Of a stretch of DNA of 64,000 nt, positions 45,230 to 55,432 are shown in pieces. The number at the start of each line of letters is the position of its first letter. The stretch's first letter is position 1. The stretch is taken from NCBI RefSeq assembly GCF_040802235.1, contig NC_133172.1, positions 61,759,613-61,823,612 of the forward strand. Reading direction: 5' to 3'. The DNA is from Manis javanica (Eukaryota > Chordata > Mammalia > Pholidota > Manidae). The notes under the pieces are model-generated. The model had not been told where the DNA came from, searched no databases, and saw only the letters and a list, made by a program, of their open reading frames with translations. The position numbers were made by a program, and so were the translations under genes.

Positions 45230-45412
45230 GACATCCCTCATCTTGTTTACCTGTTACATGAACCCCAGGAGGCAAGGACAGTGTTACCCCCACTTTACTG
45301 ATGAGGAAACTGAGACAGGAAGTCACTTCTCAGAGTCACATGCTTAGGAAGCAGAAGCCTGAGATCTGAAGCCATGCTTTCCCCAGTGCACACCCCACGG
45401 GGCACCCCCACG
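45230..45412 (-). repeat. MIR SINE, antisense
   Basis: 'acccccactttactgatgag', 'gaaactgagacaggaagtca' and 'cttctcagagtcacatgctt' followed by 'aggaagcagaagcctgagat' form an antisense MIR. Confidence 0.85.
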
Positions 45413-46409
45413 GAGCACGGTGAGTCCCAGTTCATAGAGGCGACCCCTGCTTAGGAGTTCATGCTCCTCCGAGCCTGGGGGTGAGGGCCTCAGGGAGGAG
45501 GAGAAAGTGATTAGAGGGCCAAACACATGGCCCAGGGGCTGGCGTGTCATAAATACCTGCAAGGGCGCCAGTCATGGCTTCTATCATTGACTTGACCATC
45601 CCCATCCCACACCCGCCCTCCCATCATCATCGTCGGCACTGTACAGACCGAGTCCTGGCCACAGTTTCTCACCCTCTGCTTTTCCAAGTCAGTTGTAAAC
45701 AGTCTTGAATGAAGTTGACAGGGTTCCAGTGAGACAGAATGGATGTAGCTGGGAAAGAATCAAATTCTTAGGAGCTTTGGTATGTGGAGGGTTGGGAGAG
45801 ACAATCTTGTGGATCCTAATCCGTGCCCCTGATCATAATTACATCAGCAAGTAGCCATACGGGGCCTCTGACCACACTCGTGATGACCCTTCAATTCTGC
45901 TCAGCGAGAGCAAAGCCATTATTTCCGAACTCTGACTATATTTTGCAATAAGATAATTTCCCTTTTGAGGGCGGCTTGGTCTTGGCTTCTTCAGGAACAG
46001 CGCCACGGCCGAGGAACAGCTGGGGGCTATTTTCAGAAACAGGCACAGCTATTCCCCGGATCCCGATCCTCTCTGACTTCAGTCCGCGGGAAGGGCAGCA
46101 ACTGCAGACCTCTGAGCCTCCCTCTTAAGAACTGTAGGTTTAAAAATCTGCCTCGCTGATCTGAGGAGGAAACTGTCCCCAGAACCGGTACAAGCCGGAG
46201 GACAGGCGGCACCGGTTAGCAGAAGAGCAGGAGAACGGGGTTCAAGCCCTGGCTCTGCTGTTTCCGACCACACATTCTTGGGCCAGGCAAGCTTGAGCCT
46301 TGATTTTTCTCATTAAAAATGTGAATTATGATATATGTATGCAAATTTGACAAGGCTTTTGTGAGAACAAACAGGGTTGGATAAGAATGTATGGACTTAA
46401 AGCACTTCA
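45413..46409. other. unannotated stretch
   Basis: 45760-45965 is AT-balanced and non-repetitive by eye, and would be worth a conservation check. 46200-46330 has faint antisense-MIR-like content. Confidence 0.35.
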
Positions 46410-46486
46410 GTGGTAATAATGAAAATATTTAAAATATTAAAATAATTTAAAAATATATATATATTATTTTAAATATATTCAGGAGA
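46410..46486. repeat. AT-rich near-palindromic stretch
   Basis: 'atttaaaatattaaaataat' runs into 'ttaaaaatatatatatatta' and 'ttttaaatatatt'. It is almost pure A/T and largely self-complementary. Confidence 0.85.
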
Positions 46487-46724
46487 GCTTGGGGTCAATG
46501 CTGTACCCTTATGATGTCAAAGTTCTGTATCTGTGCTGCAGGCGACAGTCGGCCACGGCGTCGGGAGTGCAGCCATCCACGTAAGAATTATGTGGCTCCC
46601 CGTGGGAACACCGCGGTTGGGGAGCGAGATTCCCAGTAGGAGAGGGTTTCCCTTATTGACTGGGAAATGGGAGTCGAGGTCTCTGGGGCGCTGGCTCCCT
46701 CTAGTGAACACACACAAGAATTGC

Positions 46725-46930
46725 ATGGTGTTCCTCCAGGTTCCCGGCCAATTCCCAGCAGAGCTGAAGAAACCCCTCAAGGGTTTGCTAATACACAGGT
46801 TCCAGGGCCTCATGCTCGGGGATTCAGATGTAGCAGATCTGAAGAGGGGCCCAGATCGTTTAGCAAGCGTCCAGGTGGCGGCGATCCTGCTGGTCCGTGG
46901 ACCGCACTTGGGGAATCATGGTTCCCTGGC
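46725..46930 (+). repeat. MER5A hAT element, sense
   Basis: 'aagaaacccctcaagggttt', 'gctaatacacaggttccagg', 'gcctcatgctcggggattca', 'gatctgaagaggggcccaga' and 'ctgctggtccgtggaccgca' followed by 'cttggggaatcatgg' follow MER5A. Confidence 0.8.
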
Positions 46931-46969
46931 AGCTGGGGTCAGGGAAAGCCCGTTGAATGCACCTGCAGC

Positions 46970-47165
46970 CTGAAGACCTGGTTGCTAGTGTTGCTGTGTG
47001 ACATTGAGCAAGGCACACTCCCTCTCTGGCCCTCTGTGTTTTCATTCATGAGACCAGTGGGCTGGAGTACAAAGGTAGCTACAGAATTTGGAGTCACTGG
47101 TTACACATTAACAGCAGGACCTCTGTCTCTCTGGGCCTCATTTCCTCACCATAAACGGGTGCAGC
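46970..47165 (+). repeat. MIR SINE sequence, sense
   Basis: 'gttgctgtgtgacattgagc', 'aaggcacactccctctctgg' and 'ccctctgtgttttcattcat' are a MIR core. 'ctctctgggcctcatttcct' and 'caccataaacgggtgc' at 47120-47165 look like a second copy of the same part, so two MIRs may lie in tandem. Confidence 0.75.
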
Positions 47166-47199
47166 AAAACTTGCTTTTTAGACTCTTTGGGGAAGCAGT

Positions 47200-47345
47200 G
47201 CCTCTGAACTCTCATGTGCGTATGAGTCACCCAGGATCTTGAGGCAATGCAGATTCTGATGGAGTAGGTCTGGGCCGAGGTTTGAGATGCTGCATTTCTA
47301 ACAGCTCCCCGGGGGAGGCCCATGCTGCTGGTGCGGAAGTCAGGA
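47200..47345 (+). repeat. MER5A hAT element, sense
   Basis: 'gtgcgtatgagtcacccagg', 'atgcagattctgatggagta', 'ggtctgggccgaggtttgag', 'atgctgcatttctaacagct' and 'ccatgctgctggtgcggaag' follow MER5A closely. Confidence 0.85.
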
Positions 47346-47499
47346 AGGTTTAAAAGAAGCCACGAGAGAGCGCATGGAAAGGTGTTTTGTGAATTGTAAG
47401 GTCTCGCCATTGGGTGGCCGTGTTCCTCAGTCAAGGGCCTTGGGAAATGTCCTTGCAGACTCACGGCGTGTGTTAGCCTAGCAAAGACACCGCCCTGGG

Positions 47500-47850
47500 A
47501 CGTGTGCTGCAGCCCCGCGGCCTGTTCCGTCCTGGGATGTACCACGCCCTCTTTGCACATGCTGTCCCTCTGCTTGGAACACGCTCCCCACCTCCCCTGA
47601 CTCACCCCTGCGGGTATCTGTGGTGCCAGCCTCTCCCACAAAGCCTTCTGTCCTCTGCACTCCCGTGGCGCCCCAAATGTCCCTACCACGGCTGTTCGCA
47701 CGGCGCTGGGTTTGCCTTGCAGCTTGCCTTCTGATGTTGGGCTGTTTGCCCTGCAGGGTCTGGTTGTGTCAGAAGGTTTGTCATTATGTCCCTGGGGCCA
47801 GACACATGGGGCTAAATGCATAAATGTCGGCTAATGAATTAATGAGGGAG
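47500..47850 (+). repeat. L2 LINE fragment, sense
   Basis: 'ccctctttgcacatgctgtc', 'cctctgcttggaacacgctc', 'cctctcccacaaagccttct' and the tail 'aatgcataaatgtcggctaa' plus 'tgaattaatgaggga' follow L2 to its 3' end. Confidence 0.8.
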
Positions 47851-48425
47851 TGAAGGGTCAGTCCTCTGGGGCCCTCAACGCCTTCCTGCAGAAGGGGATC
47901 CTTGTCTTGCAAAGCTTTGACTTGGTGTCGAGACCTGGAATGACCTTAGGTGATTAGAACACATGTGCACACATATGCACCCATACACAGGTGTGTGAAC
48001 ACATGCATATACACCATAGAGTGCTACAAAATGTCAGTCAAGAGGCCTGAAAATCATGCATCTTTGAAAAGGTTTCTTTAGCTATCTCATCCTTGAAAAA
48101 TATAATTTTCAGATTAGCAAATTCTGAAAATGTAAACACATATACCTGGCTGGGATAGAGTGCAGACAGGGAGAAACCTGGGAGAGATTGGGAAGGAACT
48201 GTGCCCCCACTGCGCCCCCAGCCAGGTTCCTAGCCCATTCTCAAGGGATGCCCACCTTGCTCTGATTTCTAAGGATGGTTTAATGGGACAAGACTCTCTG
48301 GATATGGAAACCGAGTTGGTCCTTTGCACAATAGGAAGTATGAAATGACCATAATGCTCAGCCTGTGGGGTCTTGGAAAGGGACCGTCTCTTTGGCCTCC
48401 ATATCCCCAGCTGCCAAATGAATGG
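47851..48425. other. unannotated stretch
   Basis: A short CA/TG-rich tract at about 47960-48010. Otherwise no feature recognised. Confidence 0.4.
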
Positions 48426-48690
48426 GCTGGAAAATGGCTAGAAGGAAAAAGGCAGACAATACCAAGAGCTGATAAAGGTGTGGAGCGACATCAACTTTCA
48501 TACCATTTGTTGGGAGGGACACTTGCTACGAGCACGTTGGAACCCTCTTGGCAGTGGCTACTAGATCCAGCCCCTTGGGCCAAGCGCTCCACTCCTGGGC
48601 ACACATGCAAGAGAAATGTAAACCTGTGGCCACCCAAAGATACAGATGGAGCGCGCACAGCACCATTGGTCATTTTTACGTACTCATTTG
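48426..48690 (+). repeat. L1M 3' region, sense, part 1
   Basis: 'cttgctacgagcacgttgga', 'ccctcttggcagtggctact', 'gcgctccactcctgggcaca' and 'catgcaagagaaatgtaaac' followed by 'ctgtggccacccaaag' follow the end of L1M ORF2 and its 3' UTR. A younger L1 interrupts it at 48691. Confidence 0.7.
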
Positions 48691-48956
48691 TTTTTAACTG
48701 AAGTATTATTGATGCATAATCTTATATTGGCTTTAAGTATACCACACAGTGGTTCACCAGTTACCCACATTATTAAATCCTCACTCCAACTAGGGCGGTT
48801 ACTATCTGTCGACAAAGGAAGATGCTACAGAACCGTTGGCTGTATTTTCCATGCTGCACTTCCATCCCTGTGACCAACTTATATTATGACTGAGTATTTT
48901 TGTGCCCCTTTATCCCCCTCCCTTTCTCCCCCACCTGGCAATATCGCTCATTTTGG
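48691..48956 (-). mobile_element. 5'-truncated LINE-1 insertion, antisense
   Basis: Begins TTTTTAACTGAAGTATTATT (poly(A) tail seen from the other strand) and continues through 'taccacacagtggttcacca' and 'actatctgtcgacaaaggaa' to 'ccaacttatattatgactga' and the C-rich 'ccccctccctttctccccca'. This is an L1 3' UTR of laurasiatherian type. Flanks CTCATTTG (48683-48690) and CTCATTTTG (48957-48965) look like the target-site duplication. Confidence 0.7.
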
Positions 48957-49375
48957 ACAAAAACTGGGAACTGCCCCAGTACCTGTCAATGGCGTTCAGA
49001 GAAGTGAACTACAGTCTTCACACAAAGCAGTGAGAATAGCAAGCTGTTGCCACGGGTTACGGCATGTGTGGCTTCCATCAACACAACGTTGAAACTTACA
49101 CCAGGCTCCAAAGAGCGCAGGCATCTTGTGTGGGTCCATTTATGTCAAGTTCAGGAACAGGTGGAAGAAATCTCTGCTGTGAGAAGTCAGGGGAGCTCTT
49201 ACCGTCCTGGGTGTGGGGGGAGGGAGTGGCCATAAGGGGGGTGCACAGGTGTTTCCGGTGGGCCGATGAAGGTCTGTTTCTTTTTTCTGGATGCTAGATG
49301 CAGGTGTTCAGTTTGTGAAATTATTTGAGCCATTATATATGCTGCACTTTGATAAAAATTTCAAAGGAAAGAACA
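48957..49375 (+). repeat. L1M 3' region, sense, part 2
   Basis: 'ggacaaaaactgggaactgc', 'cctgtcaatggcgttcagag', 'gtgggtccatttatgtcaag', 'caggtgttcagtttgtgaaa' and 'tatatgctgcactttgataa' continue the L1M 3' UTR exactly where 48426-48690 stops. Confidence 0.7.
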
Positions 49376-49474
49376 AGAAAGGTGTGGGATGATGGGTGAT
49401 GGGGGCACTCTGGCTGTGTGTCCAGCTCTGCTCCTTTTCTCTGCTGTGCTTGGTCCCCCGGGAAAGGTCCCAAC

Positions 49475-49500
49475 GGGGGGTGGGGGGCGGGGGGTGGGGG
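49475..49500 (+). other. G-quadruplex-forming sequence
   Basis: Four G runs of 6, 6, 6 and 5 separated by single bases (T, C, T). Single-base loops with long G runs are the most favourable known pattern for a parallel quadruplex. Confidence 0.85.
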
Positions 49501-50437
49501 AGGCTCCTTGCTCGGGCTTTGCCAGAGTTTTCTGAGGTCACGCCAAGAAGAGGCTGTGGATGGAGAGATGAGTAAGGGCTGAATTTCCCTGCAGGGTCTG
49601 ACTTTAGGCTTCCCAGTGGTTTCCTTGGCAACCAGCTGTTGTCAGAAAAACAGAACAATGTGAGAACATGGCAGGGTCAGGCAAGGAAAGACCCTCGGGG
49701 GAACTCACGCACACAGAATAAGAGGAAGTGGCCAGAGCCGGCGTTGGGCAAGCGTCCCCAAAATCAGAACCACTGCCTTGTCCACCCCCGGAATTTTCCT
49801 TTAATCAGCTGTTTGCAAATAAAATGCCCTTTTCTCATTGACAGATACTATGATCCCTGGTCTGTTTCCCAGCAAACAAATGAGGGGGCCTGTAAATTAT
49901 AACGGTCTGTCCCACTTTCCCCAGTTTGGAGGTCAACTGTGGTCATGTTACATTTTATAGAAAATAATCACTTAGGCTCAACTTGTCCTTATTTACCCCA
50001 AGTCTAGTATCACTTCTTGAAGACCCTCACCCTGCCCATTGTCCAAAAGCTTGGGGGAGTTCTCAGTGCCAGGCGAGGCCAGGCTGCCTGCAAGAGGCAG
50101 GTGGAGGGAGAGTGAGTGACTGGGGTGTTTGGCTCTGTTCCCCCATCGCCACCCCCCCACCTCCTCCCCACCGCCCCCAGTTTTGGGGGTGCTGCTCCAT
50201 CAGTGGCCACATGGTGTCACTGTTGAACACTGGTTTGGCACGGCCCAAGGGACTCTGGCCCTCTGCTGAAGTGGGACCCCTGGGATGTCCCCAGGCTAGA
50301 AGTCCTGCAGTTCACACTCACCTGCTCAACTTTGTTCTCCCAAATGCAAATGGCACCAGGTGGTTGGGTCCTGAGGTGCTTCTGCTCTTCCCCAGAGAGG
50401 GGACCCAACCTCCCCAGTGACGCACAGCCAGGCTCCC

Positions 50438-50439
<2 letters not shown>
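49501..50439. other. unannotated stretch
   Basis: C-rich runs at 50140-50180 (C5, C7, C4, C5) would allow a quadruplex on the minus strand. No exon or repeat recognised. Confidence 0.4.

Positions 50440-50512
<73 letters not shown>
50440..50512 (+). repeat. (AC)n microsatellite, 73 bp, uninterrupted
   Basis: About 36 perfect AC units, the longest of the three (CA)n tracts in the window and the most likely to be length-polymorphic. Confidence 0.98.
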
Positions 50513-50516
<4 letters not shown>

Positions 50517-50879
50517 TCGTGGGTACTTTGCAGTTGCTCTAGGCAAGCTGGTCACCCACAGAGCCTCAGAGTGGATACTGGAATCATGCCCCCCTGGCAT
50601 GGCTGCTGTGAGAAGCCAAGGAGTCATGACCACAGAGTGCTCCGTAAATGCTGTTCTGCCAGGCTTGTCTCGTGATGAGCTCGCCCTGCAGCCAGCCTCC
50701 CCCTGAGGACTAGATCTGGGCTCGTCCTGACTTTCTGCCCAGCCTGGAATCATCCATTTCTCCAAGAAGCTCAGGTTCCAGCTTTCCTATTGGAAGCATT
50801 CTCCCCAGAAGGTTGTAATGCTATCAGTGTTGAGAGCTGCTGGCCAGGTGGATGGGCACCCACGTGCCCTCCGTTACCT
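50513..50879. other. unannotated stretch
   Basis: No feature recognised. Confidence 0.4.
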
Positions 50880-51065
50880 TCATAACTGCATTTACTAAGA
50901 GCACGTACAGAGCATTTACTATGTGCACGTGGGGCTTATACATGCTCTTATTTGAGCCTCACAAAGAACCCACAGGGGATAAATTGCTAACTAATTTTGC
51001 ATGTGAAAAACTAGAGGCTCCCAGAATTAGGCAACCCCAGGGCCACACACTTAGTGGGAGATGGT
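50880..51065 (-). repeat. MIR SINE, antisense
   Basis: 'gagcatttactatgtgcacg', 'gctcttatttgagcctcaca', 'aagaacccacaggggataaa' and 'caaccccagggccacacact' form an antisense MIR. Confidence 0.8.
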
Positions 51066-51619
51066 CAGGCTCTCGGTCCAGGCCTTCCTGCCTCTGGGTC
51101 CCTCTGCTTCCCCTCTCTGCCTCCAATCCCCACCTTCCAGTCCCAAGAGCAGTGAGGACTGGTCTCCCTGGTGCACAGACTTGTCCTCCCAACACACTGC
51201 ACCCCACAGCGCTCCCCCAGAGGGCTCCATGTTGTCAGCTCCATTCATTCGTTGTTAAGCCTGGGGAGATGAAGCCGAAAGTTGATTTTGCAGGGAGACT
51301 GACCTGCGGCAGGCAGCCGGCTCACTGGCCGTGGGGCTGCTGGGCTGGTGGCTCTGCCCGGAGGAGCTCTGTCTCGGAGCACAGAGACAGCACGTCCTGC
51401 AGGCTGGTCACCACAGGCACAGCGCGGGCAGGCTGCTTGTAAACACGAGCTGCAGCCCACGTGTCACCTTAGGTGGTAGCTTCTGCCTGCGGGAAATGCC
51501 TGGCAGGGCCTGGAGGAGCGGGGCCCACAGGACTCGGGGCTCTCCAAGCAGACCAGGAAGTAGTAGGCACCTTGAGGCCTGGCTTTGTGGGGTGTCTCTT
51601 ACAATATTGATTAGGTTTA
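51066..51619. other. GC-rich unannotated stretch
   Basis: No feature recognised. Confidence 0.4.
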
Positions 51620-51790
51620 GAACTTTGTTTCAAAAGGGAATGCAGGTTCATTAAAAAGCCTTTGGAAAACATGTAAAGTAATAAAGTCTCAGTTGCACAT
51701 TCAAATTTGATCACCATTGGCATTTTGATGCATTTCTTTACAGACTCTGCTCCCAGCCCCAGGTATTGTCCCTTGGATTCCATTTGCCAT
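51620..51790 (+). repeat. L1M/L1ME-type LINE fragment
   Basis: 'aggttcattaaaaagccttt', 'ggaaaacatgtaaagtaata' and 'ggcattttgatgcatttctt' followed by 'tacagactctgctccc' match the old LINE segment of the 10666 entry. Confidence 0.45.
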
Positions 51791-52934
51791 TATGTAACAA
51801 CCATCTCCTAATAATCACAAGCCTAATAATCATACAGGCTCGGGCACAGGCCGGGCATGGGCCGGGTGCGGTTACGCTCTTTACATCAGTAGCTCACGTG
51901 GTCCGCCCGGCGATGTGACTAGGCCTCTTCCCCATCCTCTCTTACAGATGAAGTCGCCCAGCTGTGGTCAGCACCCGAGCCCCAGTGCGGAGGTGGGGGG
52001 GTGGCAGACCACACAGTGTTGTTCTGGTGTCTGCGGCTATAGCAAAGTGAGTCCCTGTCATCTCACGGTCCAAATCTTCTAGGGGCCTGACATGGTCAAA
52101 ATTACACCCCTGCAGCCCTGGGAATTCCTTCAGGGGTCCCCTGGCTTCAGGGGTCGCTTTGCTCGGCTTCCAGACTGACCAGGCCCGTCTGGGATCTTCT
52201 GACCCTGGGCAGGTCTTCGTTCTGGAAGGCCGAGAGACCTGAGGGTGTGGGGGAGGCACCACGCCTCGTCTCTCACCCCCACAGTCTCCTGCAGTAAAGT
52301 GCTCTTGCCTGGTACACTGGCTGGTCGCTGCCAAAGCTAAACCCAGGGCTCTCTGGGTTTTGAAAGCCATCGGGGGTTCTGGCCATCTGCTTTGGAGCTG
52401 AGTAAGTGTTGGGGGAGTGGGGGCCCGCTGGCCTGGTCTTCCCTATCACATGGCCTCCTCACCCCCCTCTGACACCTCTGTCCCCACTGTCCCTGCAGAG
52501 AGAGATAACTATCTTTCCCCAGGAGGTGACAAGTCACCTTCTGGCCAAAATCAAACTGCACGGAGGCTCCTGGCAGGGCAGCTGGAGGGCCCTGAGGCCA
52601 TATAACAGGAGGAGGCTGGCCGCCCGGCCCCAGAACCGTCATCCATCAGTTGGGTGGCTTTGATTCTGATAACGGTTTGATCTCCAGTGACAGGAGGGTG
52701 GGAGGAGGTTTATGGTCCCCTCTCCACCAGGCCTTGAGTGGAGCTCAGTGGCTCACAGGTGACCTCATCCAGCCAGGAGGTGGCCTGTGTTTAGCCCAGG
52801 AGGCTGCTGGCCTGGAGGCCCGTGTTTCAGGCAAAGCAAAGGGGGTCCCCACTTTGAGTAGCAACATTAAAATAGCTCCTAAAGTGGCCTCACATGGAGC
52901 CAGCTTTCCACTGCGGCTGGATCCTGGCCTCCGT
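51791..52934. other. unannotated stretch
   Basis: A short tandem (gggcacaggcc/gggcatgggcc) lies near 51842. No exon or named repeat recognised. Confidence 0.4.
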
Positions 52935-53062
52935 TAATGTCCATCACTTGACATTAGGCACTGGCATCACTTCTTCACATGGGAAACTGAGGCTCAGAGA
53001 GGGTGACTAAGGTACCTAAGGCGGCCCAGCTGGAGAGCAGGGCTGGGGTTTGGGTGGGTCAG
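52935..53062 (-). repeat. MIR SINE, antisense
   Basis: 'gggaaactgaggctcagaga', 'gggtgactaaggtacctaag' and 'gcggcccagctggagagcag' followed by 'ggctggg' are the antisense MIR core. Confidence 0.85.
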
Positions 53063-53444
53063 CCTGATAGTGCATCTCAGCATCCTCCCAGGGCCCCAGA
53101 GCCCCCAGGTGCAGGGTGCGTGGGGCCGGCTGGCCCTGGGTGTGCTGCCCCCTCGGACACGGGGCGGGATGGGCTGCCTCCCTGCCTTCCGAGCGTCAGG
53201 AGCCGGCCCTGCCTTTTGCCTTTGCTCATCTCTCCTGGGCTTATCATTACTCTGGCTGGTTGCAGATACAAATTTATTATTTTTAACTTTCTCATCTGTC
53301 AGTAAAATCATGAAACAATCTCAAACTTGCGGAAGAGCTGCCTGTACTTTCCCAGTGCACATCGCCAACCTGACCTGATTATCGCTCAGTGCACCCCAGG
53401 CCCTAATGGCCTTAGGGTGTGAACTCCATTCCCACGAGGGTCCC
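53063..53444. other. unannotated stretch
   Basis: 53290-53345 (aaaatcatgaaacaatctca) is AT-rich and may be an old LINE scrap. Nothing else recognised. Confidence 0.35.
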
Positions 53445-53600
53445 ATGATGTAGATGGTCACCCCTGTTTTCCAGCTAAGGAAACGATGGCACAGAGAGGT
53501 GAAACCACCTGTCCCAGGTCACACAGCCAGTACACGCCAGAGTGGTGGTTTGAGTGCGGGCTGCCTGGCTCCAGAGGCCACACCCGTGGCTCCTGCAGTG
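53445..53600 (-). repeat. MIR SINE, antisense, well preserved
   Basis: 'ttttccagctaaggaaacga', 'tggcacagagaggtgaaacc', 'cccaggtcacacagccagta' and 'ggctgcctggctccagaggc' cover the 5' two thirds of MIR in reverse. Confidence 0.92.
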
Positions 53601-54601
53601 GAGGGGCTGATGCGGAAAAGTCCAGGAGAGCAACTGGCACCCTGTGAAGCGCGGCAGCCCTTCACCCAGTGTGTTTGCCTCCAGGCCCTGACCAGGAGTG
53701 TCTCTACACCCCTGGGGAGGGACAGTGAGAAGGGGCTGGCTGTTAGCTGTTGGGAGAACGTCCTGGAAGCTGCAGACACGTGACCAGCTAGCAGGCCTGT
53801 GTGCTCCATGGCTGCATGCCTGAGGGGTGCACTCCATGTCCACCACCTGATGGAGCCACGTGGCAGACAGCCTGGGTTCTGCCCTCTCAGCTCTTCCAGG
53901 CTGACTAACCTGTCCCCTGTCTTTTCCATCTGTCTGCTGGTCTCTGGGCTCCTTTCTGCCGGTATCTCTGCTGTCCCTTGTGTCTCTTGCTCTGTGGTGC
54001 CCTGTGTCCCCATCTCGGCTCACGGCCCCAGCAGGCCAGGGCGCAGGGTGCGGCAGGCCTCATCGTGAGCAGGCACACTTGGTCAAATATCCAGTCAAGC
54101 AGAGACCAGGGTCTCTGTGCCCGTTCCTGCAGGAGGCTCAGGACCGTGGAAGTGGACAAAGGCCATGTTCTGGAAGTACAGAGAAGCAGGCTTGGGGTCC
54201 GTCTGAGCTTTGAAGGCCCAGGCCCACCCCAGGCATAGTTTATGTCCAGGAGAGCAGAGTGATCCCTGCCCTCATTCTGGGGGGACTCAGGTCGCTGCTC
54301 CCAGGAGCCCCCGGCCTGGGAAAGGTGGGGGGGAGCGGCCCTGATGAGATGCAGCCCCTCCAGAGAGGCTCCCCCTACCCATGAGGGTGGCGGGAGAAGG
54401 GCCCAGCTGGTTTCTGCTTCCTGCCACCTGCCAGTCCCCACGGAGACCTCCCCCCAGGGCCCAGGGCCCACCCTGCTTCCTCGTACCTCGGCTCCAGGGA
54501 TGGGGCTCTGAGCAAGGCTCCCAGGGCCCTGAGAGGCCAGGTCCCCAAGTGGATGGATGGGCCAGCCCTGGACACGTCCCCAAGCGGCCTCTGGAGTGGG
54601 T
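53601..54601. other. GC-rich unannotated stretch
   Basis: Lies inside the longest frame of the window (minus strand, 53905-55077, 390 codons), which I reject as a gene: it is Ser/Pro/Leu/Gly-rich, crosses a purine tract, and shows no domain. Confidence 0.4.
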
Positions 54602-54692
54602 GTTGGGAGGGAAAGAGAAGGAGGGAGGAGAGACACACACACACAGAGACAGAGACAGAGAGAGAAAAGGGAGAGGGAGAGACTCAGAGAAT
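54602..54692 (+). repeat. GA-rich purine tract with a short (AC)n
   Basis: 'gttgggagggaaagagaagg' leads into GAGACACACACACACAGAGA and repeated GAGAGA units. Low-complexity sequence. Confidence 0.9.
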
Positions 54693-55289
54693 GAGGCCGC
54701 AGAGTCAGAGGCCAACCAGAAGCAGGAGGGAGCTGTGCCTGCAGAGACACGGAAGGGGACACACGTGCCCGAGGGACACTGAGGGTGGAGCACTGGCAGG
54801 GGGCGGACAGGCACAGCCAGCCTCTCCCGGGGCCCTGGAGGGCATCCCTGTGTGTGGGCCAGGCTGGTCTGGGGGGAGCAGCCCGCCTAGAACTGCCCGC
54901 TGACCAGCGCAAGCCCCTCATCCTGCCCTGCCTGGGGCGCCAGGGGAACCCTGGGTTACGTGTGCACAGAGAGTGTGTGTGTGCACGTGCACGTAGGCCC
55001 AGCTGGGGGTCGTACACACTGGCGTGCATCCTGGCTCCCCTTGCTAGAGGAGCTCCTGTCCTCATCCTGAGAACCATCCCTCATCCCTGGGCCTCTCCCC
55101 ACCCCTGTCTGTGCCCCTCCTGGGGAGCTGGCTGGGCAGGGGCTCAGGGGCTCCAGGTCTGCAGCCGCAGCCTGAGCACAGGGTTGGTGACTGAGGCGAC
55201 CATGGCCCTGGTGGACCGGCGGGACCACCCCCTCCGCGTGGCCATCCCGTGCGGGGCCTCCGACTGGCTCCCTGGGACCCTGGCCCAGG
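54693..55289. other. GC-rich unannotated stretch
   Basis: A short GTGTGTGTGCACGTGCACGT tract near 54971 is self-complementary in part. No feature recognised. Confidence 0.4.
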
Positions 55290-55432
55290 CGTGGCGAGGG
55301 CTCTGCTGGCACAAAGCTCTCTGATTCCAACCTGGGAGGTGTGTCCAAGTGGAGTTGAGGATGGAGCCTGCAGGAAAGCCACTCACCTCTCTGGGTCTCA
55401 GTTTCCCCACCTGTAAGGGATGTGGGACTTCT
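55290..55432 (+). repeat. MIR SINE fragment, sense
   Basis: 'actcacctctctgggtctca' then 'gtttccccacctgtaaggga' is the MIR core; the left part is weak. Confidence 0.6.

Noticed and set aside
53905..55077. 390-codon minus-strand open frame, the longest in the window
   Set aside because: Low-complexity Ser/Pro/Leu/Gly/Arg composition, crosses a GA-rich tract, no domain, and competing long frames overlap it on both strands. GC-rich DNA has few stops.
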